Shown in pieces: positions 1 through 6,675 of a DNA stretch of 9,635 nucleotides. Each line of letters opens with the position of its first letter. The stretch's first letter is position 1. Origin of the DNA: Pseudomonadota bacterium (GTDB lineage: Bacteria > Pseudomonadota > Alphaproteobacteria > Azospirillales > Azospirillaceae); assembly GCA_023412175.1 (NCBI GenBank), contig JAEYOB010000277.1, forward strand, positions 1 to 9,635, written 5' to 3'. The notes below the pieces were generated by a model. The model worked only from the letters and a program-made list of their open reading frames with translations, was not told the origin of the DNA and did no database searches. The position numbers and the translations under genes are program-made.

Positions 1-23
1 GCACGGAGTCGGGCTTCTCGCAG
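1..23. repeat. Left arm of 23-bp perfect inverted repeat
   Basis: The first 23 bases of the window are the exact reverse complement of positions 290-312. The match stops at base 24 versus 289. On the minus strand this arm would encode CEKPDSV where TAXI proteins normally have a short Ser/Glu/Ala-rich stretch, so this arm looks like the foreign one. It is at the window boundary, so the match may continue to the left. Confidence 0.9.
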
Positions 24-571
24 GGCTTGAGGTACTCGGCCTTCACGTCCTTCTCGCTCAGCCCGTAGGCCGCCAGGACGATGCGCGCGTCGACCAGCGT
101 GCCCGAACCCGGCTCGTCCAGCGAGACGCGCTTGCCTTTGAGGTCCGCGACCGAGTTGATGCCGGAGCCCTTGCGGGCGACGAGGTGGATCGTCTCGGGG
201 TAGAGCGTCGCGATGGCGCGCAGGTTGTCGATCTTGCCCTTGCCTTCGAACAGGCCGGTTCCGGAGTGTGCCCAATAGGCGACGTCGGACTGCGAGAAGC
301 CCGACTCCGTGCTGCCGCCGTTGATGGCGTTGATGTTCGCAATCGAACCGTTGGAGGCGACCGCAGTGGCGACGAGGCCAGGAACGCCGCCGTTGCTGCC
401 CGAGACGATGTTGGCGAGCAGGCCGCCGATCGGATAGTAGGTGCCGGCCGTCCCTCCCGTCCCGATACGGAAGAAGGTTTGCGTTTGCGCGACGGCGACC
501 GTCGCGCCCATGACGGCGGCGCCGAGCACCGCACCCGCCGCCAGCCGGCGCGTCTTGGTCCAGAAGCTCAC
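1..571 (-). CDS. TAXI family TRAP transporter solute-binding protein (5' part, cut by window edge)
   Basis: This is the periplasmic substrate-capture subunit of a TRAP-type (TAXI subclass) transporter; the substrate cannot be told from sequence. About 190 residues are visible and the C-terminal part lies beyond the left edge. Residues 1-28 form a signal peptide (basic KTRR, hydrophobic stretch, cleavage likely after AVA). The mature protein opens with FRIGTGGTAGTYYPIGG, followed by SGFSQSDVAYWAHSGTGLF (about residues 90-108) and the segment VADLKGKRVSLDEPGSGT, all typical of TAXI proteins. The start is GTG at 571, preceded by a strong AGGGGGG Shine-Dalgarno at 577-583; the first internal ATG would destroy the signal peptide. 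A fused DctQM-like permease would be expected beyond the left edge; this is inference. The last seven visible residues do not fit the family pattern and coincide with a 23-bp inverted copy of an earlier part of this gene, so the extreme edge is suspect. Confidence 0.9.
   Translation of the reverse strand, partial: MSFWTKTRRLAAGAVLGAAVMGATVAVAQTQTFFRIGTGGTAGTYYPIGGLLANIVSGSNGGVPGLVATAVASNGSIANINAINGGSTESGFSQSDVAYWAHSGTGLFEGKGKIDNLRAIATLYPETIHLVARKGSGINSVADLKGKRVSLDEPGSGTLVDARIVLAAYGLSEKDVKAEYLKPCEKPDSV
290..312. repeat. Right arm of 23-bp perfect inverted repeat
   Basis: This is the exact reverse complement of positions 1-23. Read on the minus strand it encodes TESGFSQ, leading into SDVAYWAHSGTG, which is the expected TAXI family sequence. 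This arm therefore looks like the native copy. Confidence 0.9.
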
Positions 572-603
572 GGGAACCCCCCTGTTATTGTTGTGGTGGG
601 GAA

Positions 604-632
604 ATCATGGCCGTTGCTGATTGAATTGTCGA
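604..632 (-). promoter_or_regulatory. Candidate sigma-70-type promoter for the TAXI gene
   Basis: On the minus strand TCGACA (627-632, five of six matches to TTGACA) is followed after 17 bases by CATGAT (604-609, four of six matches to TATAAT). Transcription would begin near 597 and give a leader of about 26 nt containing the Shine-Dalgarno at 577-583. This is consensus matching by eye only. Confidence 0.45.
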
Positions 633-645
633 TACGCGGTGTGGG

Positions 646-663
646 CGCCGGTAGGGCCCGGCG
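646..663 (-). terminator. Hairpin after the lytic transglycosylase gene, possible terminator
   Basis: CGCCGG (646-651) and CCGGCG (658-663) form a 6-bp GC stem with a 6-nt loop, 23 nt beyond the stop codon of the transglycosylase gene. No U-tract follows, so intrinsic termination is uncertain. It may instead be a 3'-end stabilising hairpin. Confidence 0.3.
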
Positions 664-685
664 TGCCCTTGCCGATGGAGAGGGG

Positions 686-1624
686 TCACGCTCCCGGCGC
701 TACGACGAAGCAGGCCATGCCCTGGCCGACCAGACTGGAGCATGTGCTTGCGGCATCCTGCTGGGAGAGGCCTGCCAGCCGGGCCCGGTAGAGCGGGCCA
801 GTCTTGGTATCGACCGCCTGCACGATGCGTTGAGTGCGGTCCAGGACCCCTGGAAGCGAGCGGCGGGCCCGGTCGATCACGCGGGCGCCGTCATCGGGTG
901 AGCGGAACGCGCCAAGCTGCACCATCCAATACTGGTCGGTGCCGACGGGAGCAGGTGAGGAGGATGCGGGCGGCGCGAGGGGCGCCGCGGATGCGATGAC
1001 CGGTGAACTCTCGGGCGCCACCACACGCGGCGTGCTCGCCGCCGGGGTGGGGGCAACCGCAGCCGAACTGGTGGCCGGCGAGGTCCGGGGTGCGCTTGCG
1101 ACGACGATGTCGGAGCCATCCGGGCCCGGCAGCCGGTTGAGGCGCGGCGCAACCGAAGCGATGTAGTTCCTGGTTTCTGCCGGCAATCTCCGATTTCCGG
1201 CGAGATAATCGCCATAGCATCCGGGGCCGCAGTTGTAGGCGCCGAGGAATCCGGGAGCGCCGAACAGATTGTACATCTCACGCAGGTAGGCGGTGCCGGC
1301 GAGGATGTTGTCGCGCGGCTCAAACGGGTCGGAGCCGAGGCCATGCTTGCGACGCATTTCCTCGTAGGTGCCGGGCATGACCTGCATCAGGCCCATGGCG
1401 CCCGCCTTGCTGACGATCGGCCGCCCGTTCAGCATGGTACGCCCGCCGCTTTCCTGGCGCATGACCTCGCGGATCCAGAGTTCCGGCATATCGAAGCGCT
1501 TGGAGGCTTCCACGATATGGGTGTCGATTTCCGCCTGTGAAACGGTTCGCGATGGTCCCCCCGCACAAGCAGCGGCCACGATGGAAAGGACGGCACAGGC
1601 CAACAGCGATTTCACACGACGCAC
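686..1624 (-). CDS. Lytic transglycosylase lipoprotein with C-terminal SPOR domain
   Basis: This enzyme would cleave the glycan strands of peptidoglycan in the periplasm, forming 1,6-anhydromuropeptides. The protein has 312 residues. An export signal at 1-19 ends in VAAA followed by Cys20, a weak lipobox (Ala at -3), suggesting a lipid anchor. The SLT-type catalytic domain spans about 35-165: catalytic Glu58 sits in RQESGGR, followed by GLMQVMPGT (78-86) and AYNCGPG (129-135). A linker of about 60 residues rich in Ala, Pro and Ser (about 170-228) leads to a SPOR domain (about 231-308; QYWMVQLGAF at its start), a fold that binds denuded glycan at division sites. The start is GTG at 1624, preceded by GGGAGAGG. 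It lies 162 bp beyond nrdJ, so it is probably transcribed from its own promoter. The two-domain assignment is firm; a septal role is inference from SPOR. It could be annotated as an RlpA-like protein, but the catalytic domain is SLT, not double-psi beta-barrel. Confidence 0.93.
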   Translation of the reverse strand: MRRVKSLLACAVLSIVAAACAGGPSRTVSQAEIDTHIVEASKRFDMPELWIREVMRQESGGRTMLNGRPIVSKAGAMGLMQVMPGTYEEMRRKHGLGSDPFEPRDNILAGTAYLREMYNLFGAPGFLGAYNCGPGCYGDYLAGNRRLPAETRNYIASVAPRLNRLPGPDGSDIVVASAPRTSPATSSAAVAPTPAASTPRVVAPESSPVIASAAPLAPPASSSPAPVGTDQYWMVQLGAFRSPDDGARVIDRARRSLPGVLDRTQRIVQAVDTKTGPLYRARLAGLSQQDAASTCSSLVGQGMACFVVAPGA

Positions 1625-1668
1625 AATGCCGCCTCTCCCCGCGCAATTAGTTAGAATGCGTGGGAAAG

Positions 1669-1697
1669 ATCATGGCATATTTAAGTTAAGCCGTAAA
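1669..1697 (-). promoter_or_regulatory. Candidate promoter for the lytic transglycosylase gene
   Basis: On the minus strand TTTACG (1692-1697) and CATGAT (1669-1674) are separated by 17 bases, in the only distinctly AT-rich patch of this intergenic region. The predicted leader is about 37 nt. The -10 hexamer is identical to that of the candidate TAXI promoter. The 162-bp gap (1625-1786) holds nothing else I can support. Confidence 0.35.
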
Positions 1698-1786
1698 CGG
1701 GTGGGCCTGTGACTTCGCTCATCCTTCATGCGTGCAAATGGCTTCGACGTTTGGAGCCACAGGTTGGTGGGAGCCGTGGCAAGCGA

Positions 1787-4093
1787 TCACCCGGAGCATT
1801 TGGAATAACCGCACTCCGGGCAGAGGTCGCAGCCCTCCTGCCGGATCAGGCCGGGTTGGCCGCATTTCGGGCACTGCATGGCGCGCGGCGTGTCGCCGCC
1901 CTCGACGGGACCGCTGGGCACCGGGCCGCCGACCGCCTTGCGCAGCGCCGCGGCATCCATCCCGTCGCGTTCATCGGGCAGGAAGCCGGTGGCCTTCATG
2001 TGCTTCTCGATGACGTCGCCGATGGCGGCCAGCAGCGAGGGCACGTAGCGCCCCTGCATCCACGCCCCGCCGCGCGGGTCGAAGACCGCCTTCAACTCCT
2101 CCACCACGAAACTGATGTCGCCGCCGCGCCGGAACACAGCCGAGATCATGCGCGTCAGCGCCACGGTCCAGGCGTAGTGCTCCATGTTCTTCGAGTTGAT
2201 GAAGACTTCGAACGGGCGGCGCCGGCCGCCTTCGACGATGTCGTTTATGGTGATGTACATGGCGTGGTCACTGTCCGGCCAGCGCACCTTGTATGTCTCG
2301 CCGGGGAGCGATTCCGGCCGGTCCAGCGGCTTGGTCATGTAGTGGACGACGCCACTGGCCTCGACGGGAGCCGAGGCGGCCGGGGCGGGCTTCGCCTCCT
2401 CCTTCACGGTCAGCACGGCGCCGGTCACCGCGTTCGGGCGGTAGGTGGTGCAACCCTTGCAGCCCAGCGCGTAGGCCTGCCGGTAAACGTCTTTGAACGC
2501 CTCGAAGGGCAGGTCTTCCGGGCAATTGATGGTCTTGGAGATGGAACTGTCGACGTGCCGTTGCGCCGCCGCCTGCATGACCACATGCTCGCTCGGCGTC
2601 AGCGACTGCGCGTTGACGAAGTAGTCGGGCAGCGGAACGTCGGGGCCGAAGCGGTCGCGGAACAGGCGGTAGGCGTGGTCGCTCACCTCCTCGGTGCGGC
2701 GCGTGCCGTCGGGCATCAGCACCGAGCGCTCGTAGGTGTAGGAGAACACCGGCTCGATTCCCGAGGAAATGTTGTCGGCGAACAGCGAGATGGTGCCGGT
2801 GGGAGCTATCGAGGTGAGCAGCGCGTTGCGGATGCCGTTCCGCTCGATGAGCGACCGCACGTCCGCATCGAGCGCCTGCACCATGGGGGAGGCCAGGTAC
2901 TTGTCCCGGTCGTAGAGCGGAAAGGGGCCCTTTTCCCCGGCCAGTTCGGCGGATGCCCGGTAGGCCTCGTTCTGGATCACCGACAGCCAGTGTTCGGTCA
3001 GCGCCACCGCCTGCTGGCTGCCGTAGCGCACCTTGCAGAGGATCAACGCGTCGGCCAGCCCGGTGACGCCCAGGCCGATGCGGCGCTTGGATAGGGCCTC
3101 GTGCCGCTGCTCGGGCAGCGGGAAGAGCGAGGCGTCCACGACATTGTCCATCATGCGCACGGCGGTGTGCACGAGGGCCTTCAGCCGGGGTGCGTCGAGG
3201 TGCGCCGCCTCGCCAAACGGATCACGCACCAGGGTCGCCAGATTGATGGAGCCGAGCAGGCAGGCACCGTAGGGGGGAAGCGGCTGCTCGCCGCAGGGGT
3301 TGGTCGCGGAAATCTCCTCGACGTACCTCAGGTTGTTCAGCGCGTTGATACGGTCGATGAAGATGACGCCCGGCTCGGCGTAGGCGTAGGTGGCGCGCAT
3401 GATGCGGTCCCAAAGGTCGCGGGCGCGCACTTCGCGGTACACCGTGCCCCTGAACACCAGCGGCCAGGGGCGATCGGCTTCCACCGCCCCCATGAAGGCG
3501 TCGGTCACCAGCACCGACAGGTTGAACATGCGCAGCCGGCCGGGCTCGCGCTTGGCTTCGATGAACGCTTCGATGTCCGGATGGTCGCAACGGAGGGTCG
3601 CCATCATGGCGCCGCGCCGCGTGCCTGCCGACATGATGGTGCGGCACATGGAGTCCCACACGTCCATGAACGACAGCGGACCCGAGGCGTCGGCGCCGAC
3701 ACCGTGCACCGGAGCGCCCTTGGGACGCAGCGTCGAGAAGTCGTAACCGATGCCGCCGCCCTGCTGCATGGTCAGGGCCGCTTCGCGCAGGTGCGCGAAG
3801 ATGCCGCCCAGGTCGTCCGGGATCGTGCCCATGACGAAGCAGTTGAACAGCGTCACCGCCCGCCCGGTGCCGGCTCCGGCGACGATGCGGCCGGCGGGCA
3901 GGAACTGGAAGCCGGACAAAGCCTCGTTGAAGACCGGTTCCCAGCGCGCCGGATCCGATTCGCAGCTCGCCAGCGCCTTGGCGATGCGCGCCCACGTGTC
4001 CTCGATGGTTTTGTCCACAGGGTCGCCGGCCGGCGTCTTGAGGCGGTACTTCATGTCCCAGATCTGCTGGGAAATGGCGGCGATGCCCGGCAT
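1787..4093 (-). CDS. nrdJ: Adenosylcobalamin-dependent (class II) ribonucleoside-diphosphate reductase
   Basis: This enzyme reduces ribonucleotides to deoxyribonucleotides using a radical generated from adenosylcobalamin; no oxygen or second subunit is needed. The protein has 768 residues. Active-site features: Cys85 (in LFNCFVMG) and Cys278 (YGACLLGS) match the redox pair, and N265-P-C267-G-E269-Q matches the Asn/Cys/Glu catalytic set with Cys267 as the thiyl-radical site; the 11-residue spacing from Cys267 to Cys278 agrees with bacterial NrdJ as I recall it. The loop APTGTIS (430-436) contacts substrate phosphate. A TSCPD domain follows at about 600-700. The tail has six cysteines (741, 744, 755, 758, 761, 766), a metal-binding ribbon or thioredoxin-coupled shuttle. 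There is no N-terminal ATP-cone. The start is ATG 4093, with AGGAGG four bases upstream. It appears monocistronic, with 245 bp upstream holding a candidate promoter and DnaA-box-like sites. No intein or frameshift is seen. Confidence 0.96.
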   Translation of the reverse strand: MPGIAAISQQIWDMKYRLKTPAGDPVDKTIEDTWARIAKALASCESDPARWEPVFNEALSGFQFLPAGRIVAGAGTGRAVTLFNCFVMGTIPDDLGGIFAHLREAALTMQQGGGIGYDFSTLRPKGAPVHGVGADASGPLSFMDVWDSMCRTIMSAGTRRGAMMATLRCDHPDIEAFIEAKREPGRLRMFNLSVLVTDAFMGAVEADRPWPLVFRGTVYREVRARDLWDRIMRATYAYAEPGVIFIDRINALNNLRYVEEISATNPCGEQPLPPYGACLLGSINLATLVRDPFGEAAHLDAPRLKALVHTAVRMMDNVVDASLFPLPEQRHEALSKRRIGLGVTGLADALILCKVRYGSQQAVALTEHWLSVIQNEAYRASAELAGEKGPFPLYDRDKYLASPMVQALDADVRSLIERNGIRNALLTSIAPTGTISLFADNISSGIEPVFSYTYERSVLMPDGTRRTEEVSDHAYRLFRDRFGPDVPLPDYFVNAQSLTPSEHVVMQAAAQRHVDSSISKTINCPEDLPFEAFKDVYRQAYALGCKGCTTYRPNAVTGAVLTVKEEAKPAPAASAPVEASGVVHYMTKPLDRPESLPGETYKVRWPDSDHAMYITINDIVEGGRRRPFEVFINSKNMEHYAWTVALTRMISAVFRRGGDISFVVEELKAVFDPRGGAWMQGRYVPSLLAAIGDVIEKHMKATGFLPDERDGMDAAALRKAVGGPVPSGPVEGGDTPRAMQCPKCGQPGLIRQEGCDLCPECGYSKCSG

Positions 4094-4124
4094 GGATCCT
4101 CCTGCTGCGGCCAGGGCACTGCCC

Positions 4125-4140
4125 GACCGGCTGGGCGGTC
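4125..4140 (-). other. Small hairpin in the nrdJ leader
   Basis: GACCG (4125-4129) and CGGTC (4136-4140) form a 5-bp stem with a 6-nt loop in the predicted leader, between the candidate promoter and the Shine-Dalgarno. No cobalamin-riboswitch B12-box pattern is visible, so this is only a weak structural note. Confidence 0.2.
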
Positions 4141-4186
4141 AAGGGGAATTTCGAGGAATTCCAGGCGCTTGTGTCTGGCTCAAGGA

Positions 4187-4215
4187 AGTGTAGGCGCGGC
4201 GGACGGTGTGGGCAA
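4187..4215 (-). promoter_or_regulatory. Candidate nrdJ promoter
   Basis: On the minus strand TTGCCC (4210-4215) and TACACT (4187-4192) are separated by exactly 17 bases, each matching four of six consensus positions. Transcription would start near 4180, giving an 87-nt leader. The -35 hexamer is part of a DnaA-box-like nonamer (TTGCCCACA, 4207-4215), so a factor bound there would compete with or contact RNA polymerase. Confidence 0.4.
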
Positions 4216-4217
4216 GC
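4207..4217 (-). repeat. 11-bp inverted repeat copy overlapping the nrdJ -35 element (DnaA-box-like)
   Basis: The minus strand reads GCTTGCCCACA, identical to the plus-strand copy at 4309-4319. The nonamer TTGCCCACA differs from the perfect DnaA box TTATCCACA at two positions. Confidence 0.5.
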
Positions 4218-4308
4218 CGCAGTCAGCGGACGTTCCGAACCGATTGGGTCCTTCCCGCCACAGCCCGCGGCCCGATCGTCGCAGGGGCGTCTGCCCACTT
4301 GACGAGCC

Positions 4309-4319
4309 GCTTGCCCACA
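4309..4319 (+). repeat. 11-bp inverted repeat copy upstream of nrdJ (DnaA-box-like)
   Basis: The plus strand reads GCTTGCCCACA, the inverted partner of 4207-4217. It lies four bases from the perfect DnaA box at 4323-4331 and in the same orientation. Confidence 0.5.
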
Positions 4320-4322
4320 ATC

Positions 4323-4331
4323 TTATCCACA
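4323..4331 (+). promoter_or_regulatory. Perfect DnaA box upstream of nrdJ
   Basis: The nonamer TTATCCACA is the strongest form of the DnaA-binding consensus. It lies seven bases beyond the plsC stop codon and about 230 bp upstream of the nrdJ start. DnaA is known to regulate ribonucleotide reductase genes in other bacteria (nrdAB of E. coli); a regulatory role here is inference. Confidence 0.5.
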
Positions 4332-4338
4332 GAGTTAC

Positions 4339-5115
4339 TCAGGATGGGGTGGAGGCCATGGCGTTCATGGGTTCCGGCTGCGGGCGCACGGTCGGCGGGC
4401 CGCCGGCGGCCACCACGAGTCGGTCGGTGGCCTCCTCCAGCCGCCGCTCCAACTCCTGCATGGCCTGCGCGCGCGACAAACCGGGCGGGATGGGCGGCAG
4501 GATCTCAACCACGATGGTGCCCGGCTGTTTGATGAAGCTGCGCCGGGGCCAGTACAGGCCGGCGTTGAGCGCCATCGGGACGATGGGCAGGTCCAGGTTC
4601 TCGTACAGCACGCCGACGCCGACGCGGTAGGGACGGTAGGTGCCCGGAGCCACGCGCGTGCCCTGCGGGAAGATGACGATGGGCCGGCCCTCGTCGCGCA
4701 CCGGCTTGGAGTTCTCGATCATCGAGGTGAGGGCACGGCCGCGGGCGCCACGGTCCACCGCGATCATGCGCGACTTCCTGGCGTACCAGCCCCAGGTCGG
4801 GATCCAGGTCAGCTCGCGCTTCAGGACCACCGCTGGGTCGCCCAGGATGGCGTGCAGCTTCATGGTTTCCCACGCCGACTGGTGCTTGGCGGCGAGGATG
4901 TAGGAGCCGGTGGCCGGCAGGTTTTCCCGGCCGCGCACTTCGTAGTGCAGGTCGAGGATGGTGCGTTCCAGCCAGGCGATGGAGCGCAGGTACCAGCGCA
5001 CCACGGCCATCATCTGGTTGCGCGGCAGCAGCAGCATCCACATCAGGCCCACGCTCATAAGCGCGGTCCAGACCAGGAAGGCGACGTTGAAGAGGAGCGA
5101 GCGAAGGAGGGTCAT
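4339..5115 (-). CDS. PlsC-family 1-acyl-sn-glycerol-3-phosphate acyltransferase
   Basis: This enzyme would transfer an acyl group to lysophosphatidic acid to give phosphatidic acid at the inner membrane. The protein has 258 residues. An N-terminal membrane segment lies at about 5-31. The first acyltransferase motif is KHQSAWE, His78 with Glu83 (HX4E rather than the usual HX4D). The glycerophosphate-binding motif is FPQGTR (149-154) rather than FPEGTR, and VDRGARGRAL lies between them. The C-terminus after about 230 is Pro-rich and probably disordered. The start is ATG 5115, 12 bases after the stop of the YdcF gene; no good Shine-Dalgarno precedes it, so translation may rely on readout from the upstream gene. 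It is the last gene of the ftsEX operon. It could alternatively acylate another lysolipid, such as lyso-ornithine lipid (OlsA-type), so I give no symbol. Confidence 0.9.
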   Translation of the reverse strand: MTLLRSLLFNVAFLVWTALMSVGLMWMLLLPRNQMMAVVRWYLRSIAWLERTILDLHYEVRGRENLPATGSYILAAKHQSAWETMKLHAILGDPAVVLKRELTWIPTWGWYARKSRMIAVDRGARGRALTSMIENSKPVRDEGRPIVIFPQGTRVAPGTYRPYRVGVGVLYENLDLPIVPMALNAGLYWPRRSFIKQPGTIVVEILPPIPPGLSRAQAMQELERRLEEATDRLVVAAGGPPTVRPQPEPMNAMASTPS

Positions 5116-5127
5116 CGGCGGAAACTG

Positions 5128-5766
5128 TCAGGAATCGAGGGCTTTCTCAAGCTGGTAGCGAAGCCGCGCCACCAGATATTTATTGTACTCGTTGACCAGC
5201 AGGTTGGCGGTGCCCGGCCACGTCCACCAGTCGGTGAGGTGGACGTTGGGCGGCGCCACGGCGTGCGGCACCACGGTGGCGTCCGGCGCCGCCATGGCGA
5301 ATTCCAGCAGGCTGCGCGGCATGTGGTAGTTGGCGGTCACCAGCCGCAGCGAGCGGTAACCCTGCTCCTCCATCCAGTCGGCCGTCTCGAAGGCGTTGCC
5401 CACCGTGTTGTCGGCGGCGTAGCCCAGCACGATGCAGCACTCCACCCGGTCCGGCGACAGCTGCGACAGGCTCAGCAGTTCCTTCACGTCGACGCTTTCA
5501 TAGACGCCGGAGACGAACAGCTTCTTCGCCACCCCGGCCTTCAGAAGCTCCAGCCCGGTGGACAGCCGGCCGCTTCCGCCGGTCAGCACGACGATGGCGT
5601 CGGTGTGTTCCAGCGCCTCCAGATTGTCAGTGGCCGGCGGGTCGCGTGGGATGCTGCCGACGAACCAGAACAGCCCGCCGACCCACACGATGCCGATGAG
5701 CAACAGCAGCGCCGCCAGCCGCCCGAGCACCCGCACGATCCGGTTGCGCCGGCGGAACAGGGTCAC
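5128..5766 (-). CDS. YdcF/DUF218 (SanA-like) membrane protein
   Basis: The molecular function of this family is not settled; members are anchored in the inner membrane and some are linked to envelope integrity. The protein has 212 residues. A basic N-terminus (LFRRRNRIVR) precedes one transmembrane segment at about 15-36, with the rest probably periplasmic. DUF218 hallmarks are DAIVVLTGGSGR (56-67), NTVGNAFETADWM (120-132) and TANYHMPRS (144-152). The start is GTG 5766, which overlaps the ftsX stop codon in a GTGA arrangement, so the two are translationally coupled; a GGAGAG lies eight bases upstream, inside ftsX. A longer open frame extending to 6189 exists, but it only runs antisense-like through ftsX in another frame and has no DUF218 content, so I reject the longer start. 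Confidence 0.9.
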   Translation of the reverse strand: MTLFRRRNRIVRVLGRLAALLLLIGIVWVGGLFWFVGSIPRDPPATDNLEALEHTDAIVVLTGGSGRLSTGLELLKAGVAKKLFVSGVYESVDVKELLSLSQLSPDRVECCIVLGYAADNTVGNAFETADWMEEQGYRSLRLVTANYHMPRSLLEFAMAAPDATVVPHAVAPPNVHLTDWWTWPGTANLLVNEYNKYLVARLRYQLEKALDS

Positions 5767-6662
5767 GGCATGCTCTCCAGGGTGCGCAGCACGGTCCAGC
5801 GTGCGGTCAGCACGGCGAGCGCGCAGGCCGCCAACGGCACCAGCGCCAGCGCCGCCCACTGCCATGGCGTCAGGGATGCGTCGGGCAGCAGGTTGGCGCG
5901 CAGGCTGCCGGCGGCGTGGTTCACCCCGAACAGGGTCAGTGCCGCCAGGGCAAGCCCGCCGCCGCCGCCGCGCAGGCACAGGCCCAGCACGTGCGACTCG
6001 AACTGCCGCGAGACGTAGCGGTCGGGCGCGCCCATCAGGTGCAGCAGCTCCACCACATTGCGGTGGATGGCGAGGCCGGCGCGCACGGCGAACACCACGG
6101 ACATCACCGCCGCCCCGCTGACCAGCAGGACGACGCCGATGGCCGCCAGCCTCACCGAACCGGCGAAGGTGCGAAGGTCGGCAAGCCACGTGGCGTGATC
6201 GTCAAGGGTCACGCCGGGCACGGCGCCAAGACGCGCGGTCAGCGCCGTCACGTCCACCGGACCGTCGGTCGTCACGTCCACCAGCGTCGGCACCGGCAGC
6301 AGTGGATCCTTGGCGCCTTCTGGACCCAGCCATGGCTCCAGCAGGTGGGCCACCTGCTCGGCCGAGAGCGCGGCGGCGCTCTTGATCCCAGGGGTGCCGC
6401 GCAGGATGGCGAGCGTCGTCTCCAGCCGTTCGGCCAAGGGTGCGGCGCCGGGGCCGGAGAGCGGAACGACCTGGACGGTCAGCCCGCCGGCCAGCCCGGC
6501 GTCCCAGCGCCGCGCCATGTCGGAGACGACCAGCGCACCGGCCAGGGCCAAGGCGGCGAGATAGACCATGACCGCGGTGATCAGCAGCAGGAAACGCGCC
6601 GTCGGATCCTTGGCCAACGGCAGGTCGAAGCGCTTGCGCAGAAGAGGGAGGGGCAGGGCCAC
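5763..6662 (-). CDS. ftsX: Cell division protein FtsX
   Basis: FtsX is the membrane subunit of the FtsEX complex, which uses ATP hydrolysis by FtsE to activate peptidoglycan hydrolases or their activators at the septum. The protein has 299 residues, the usual size. The layout is typical: cytoplasmic N-terminus, TM1 about 23-47, a periplasmic domain about 48-168, then TM2 about 171-194, TM3 about 222-246 and TM4 about 267-290. The segment NVVELLHLMGAPDRYVSRQF (202-221) is the conserved cytoplasmic coupling region that contacts the ATPase. An unusual run of five glycines (232-236) lies within TM3. The start is GTG 6662 with GGAAGGAG upstream, 13 bases after the ftsE stop. The stop overlaps the YdcF start. 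Which periplasmic hydrolase or adaptor this FtsX recruits cannot be told from sequence. Confidence 0.93.
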   Translation of the reverse strand: MALPLPLLRKRFDLPLAKDPTARFLLLITAVMVYLAALALAGALVVSDMARRWDAGLAGGLTVQVVPLSGPGAAPLAERLETTLAILRGTPGIKSAAALSAEQVAHLLEPWLGPEGAKDPLLPVPTLVDVTTDGPVDVTALTARLGAVPGVTLDDHATWLADLRTFAGSVRLAAIGVVLLVSGAAVMSVVFAVRAGLAIHRNVVELLHLMGAPDRYVSRQFESHVLGLCLRGGGGGLALAALTLFGVNHAAGSLRANLLPDASLTPWQWAALALVPLAACALAVLTARWTVLRTLESMP

Positions 6663-6675
6663 GGCACTCCTTCCC

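Noticed and set aside
1675..1697. CtrA-type TTAA-N7-TTAA site in the AT-rich patch
   Set aside because: The two TTAA units (1681-1684 and 1686-1689) are one base apart, not seven, so the CtrA spacing is not met.
4023..4034. 12-bp GC palindrome CGCCGGCCGGCG
   Set aside because: It is inside the nrdJ coding region, where codons of this composition readily produce such palindromes; no other sign of function.
4291..4331. Replication origin suggested by the DnaA boxes
   Set aside because: Only one perfect box is present, there is no AT-rich unwinding region, and typical origin neighbours are absent. A regulatory role fits better.
4094..4338. Cobalamin riboswitch or NrdR box upstream of nrdJ
   Set aside because: A B12-dependent enzyme made this worth checking, but I see no B12-box-like conserved segment and no AT-rich NrdR-type palindrome (ACAC...GTGT) in this region.
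1709..4630. Two long plus-strand open frames (1709-3094 and 3101-4630) opposite nrdJ and plsC
   Set aside because: They are antisense shadows of high-GC coding sequence: Arg/Gly/His-rich with no domain content, while the minus strand encodes complete NrdJ and PlsC motifs.
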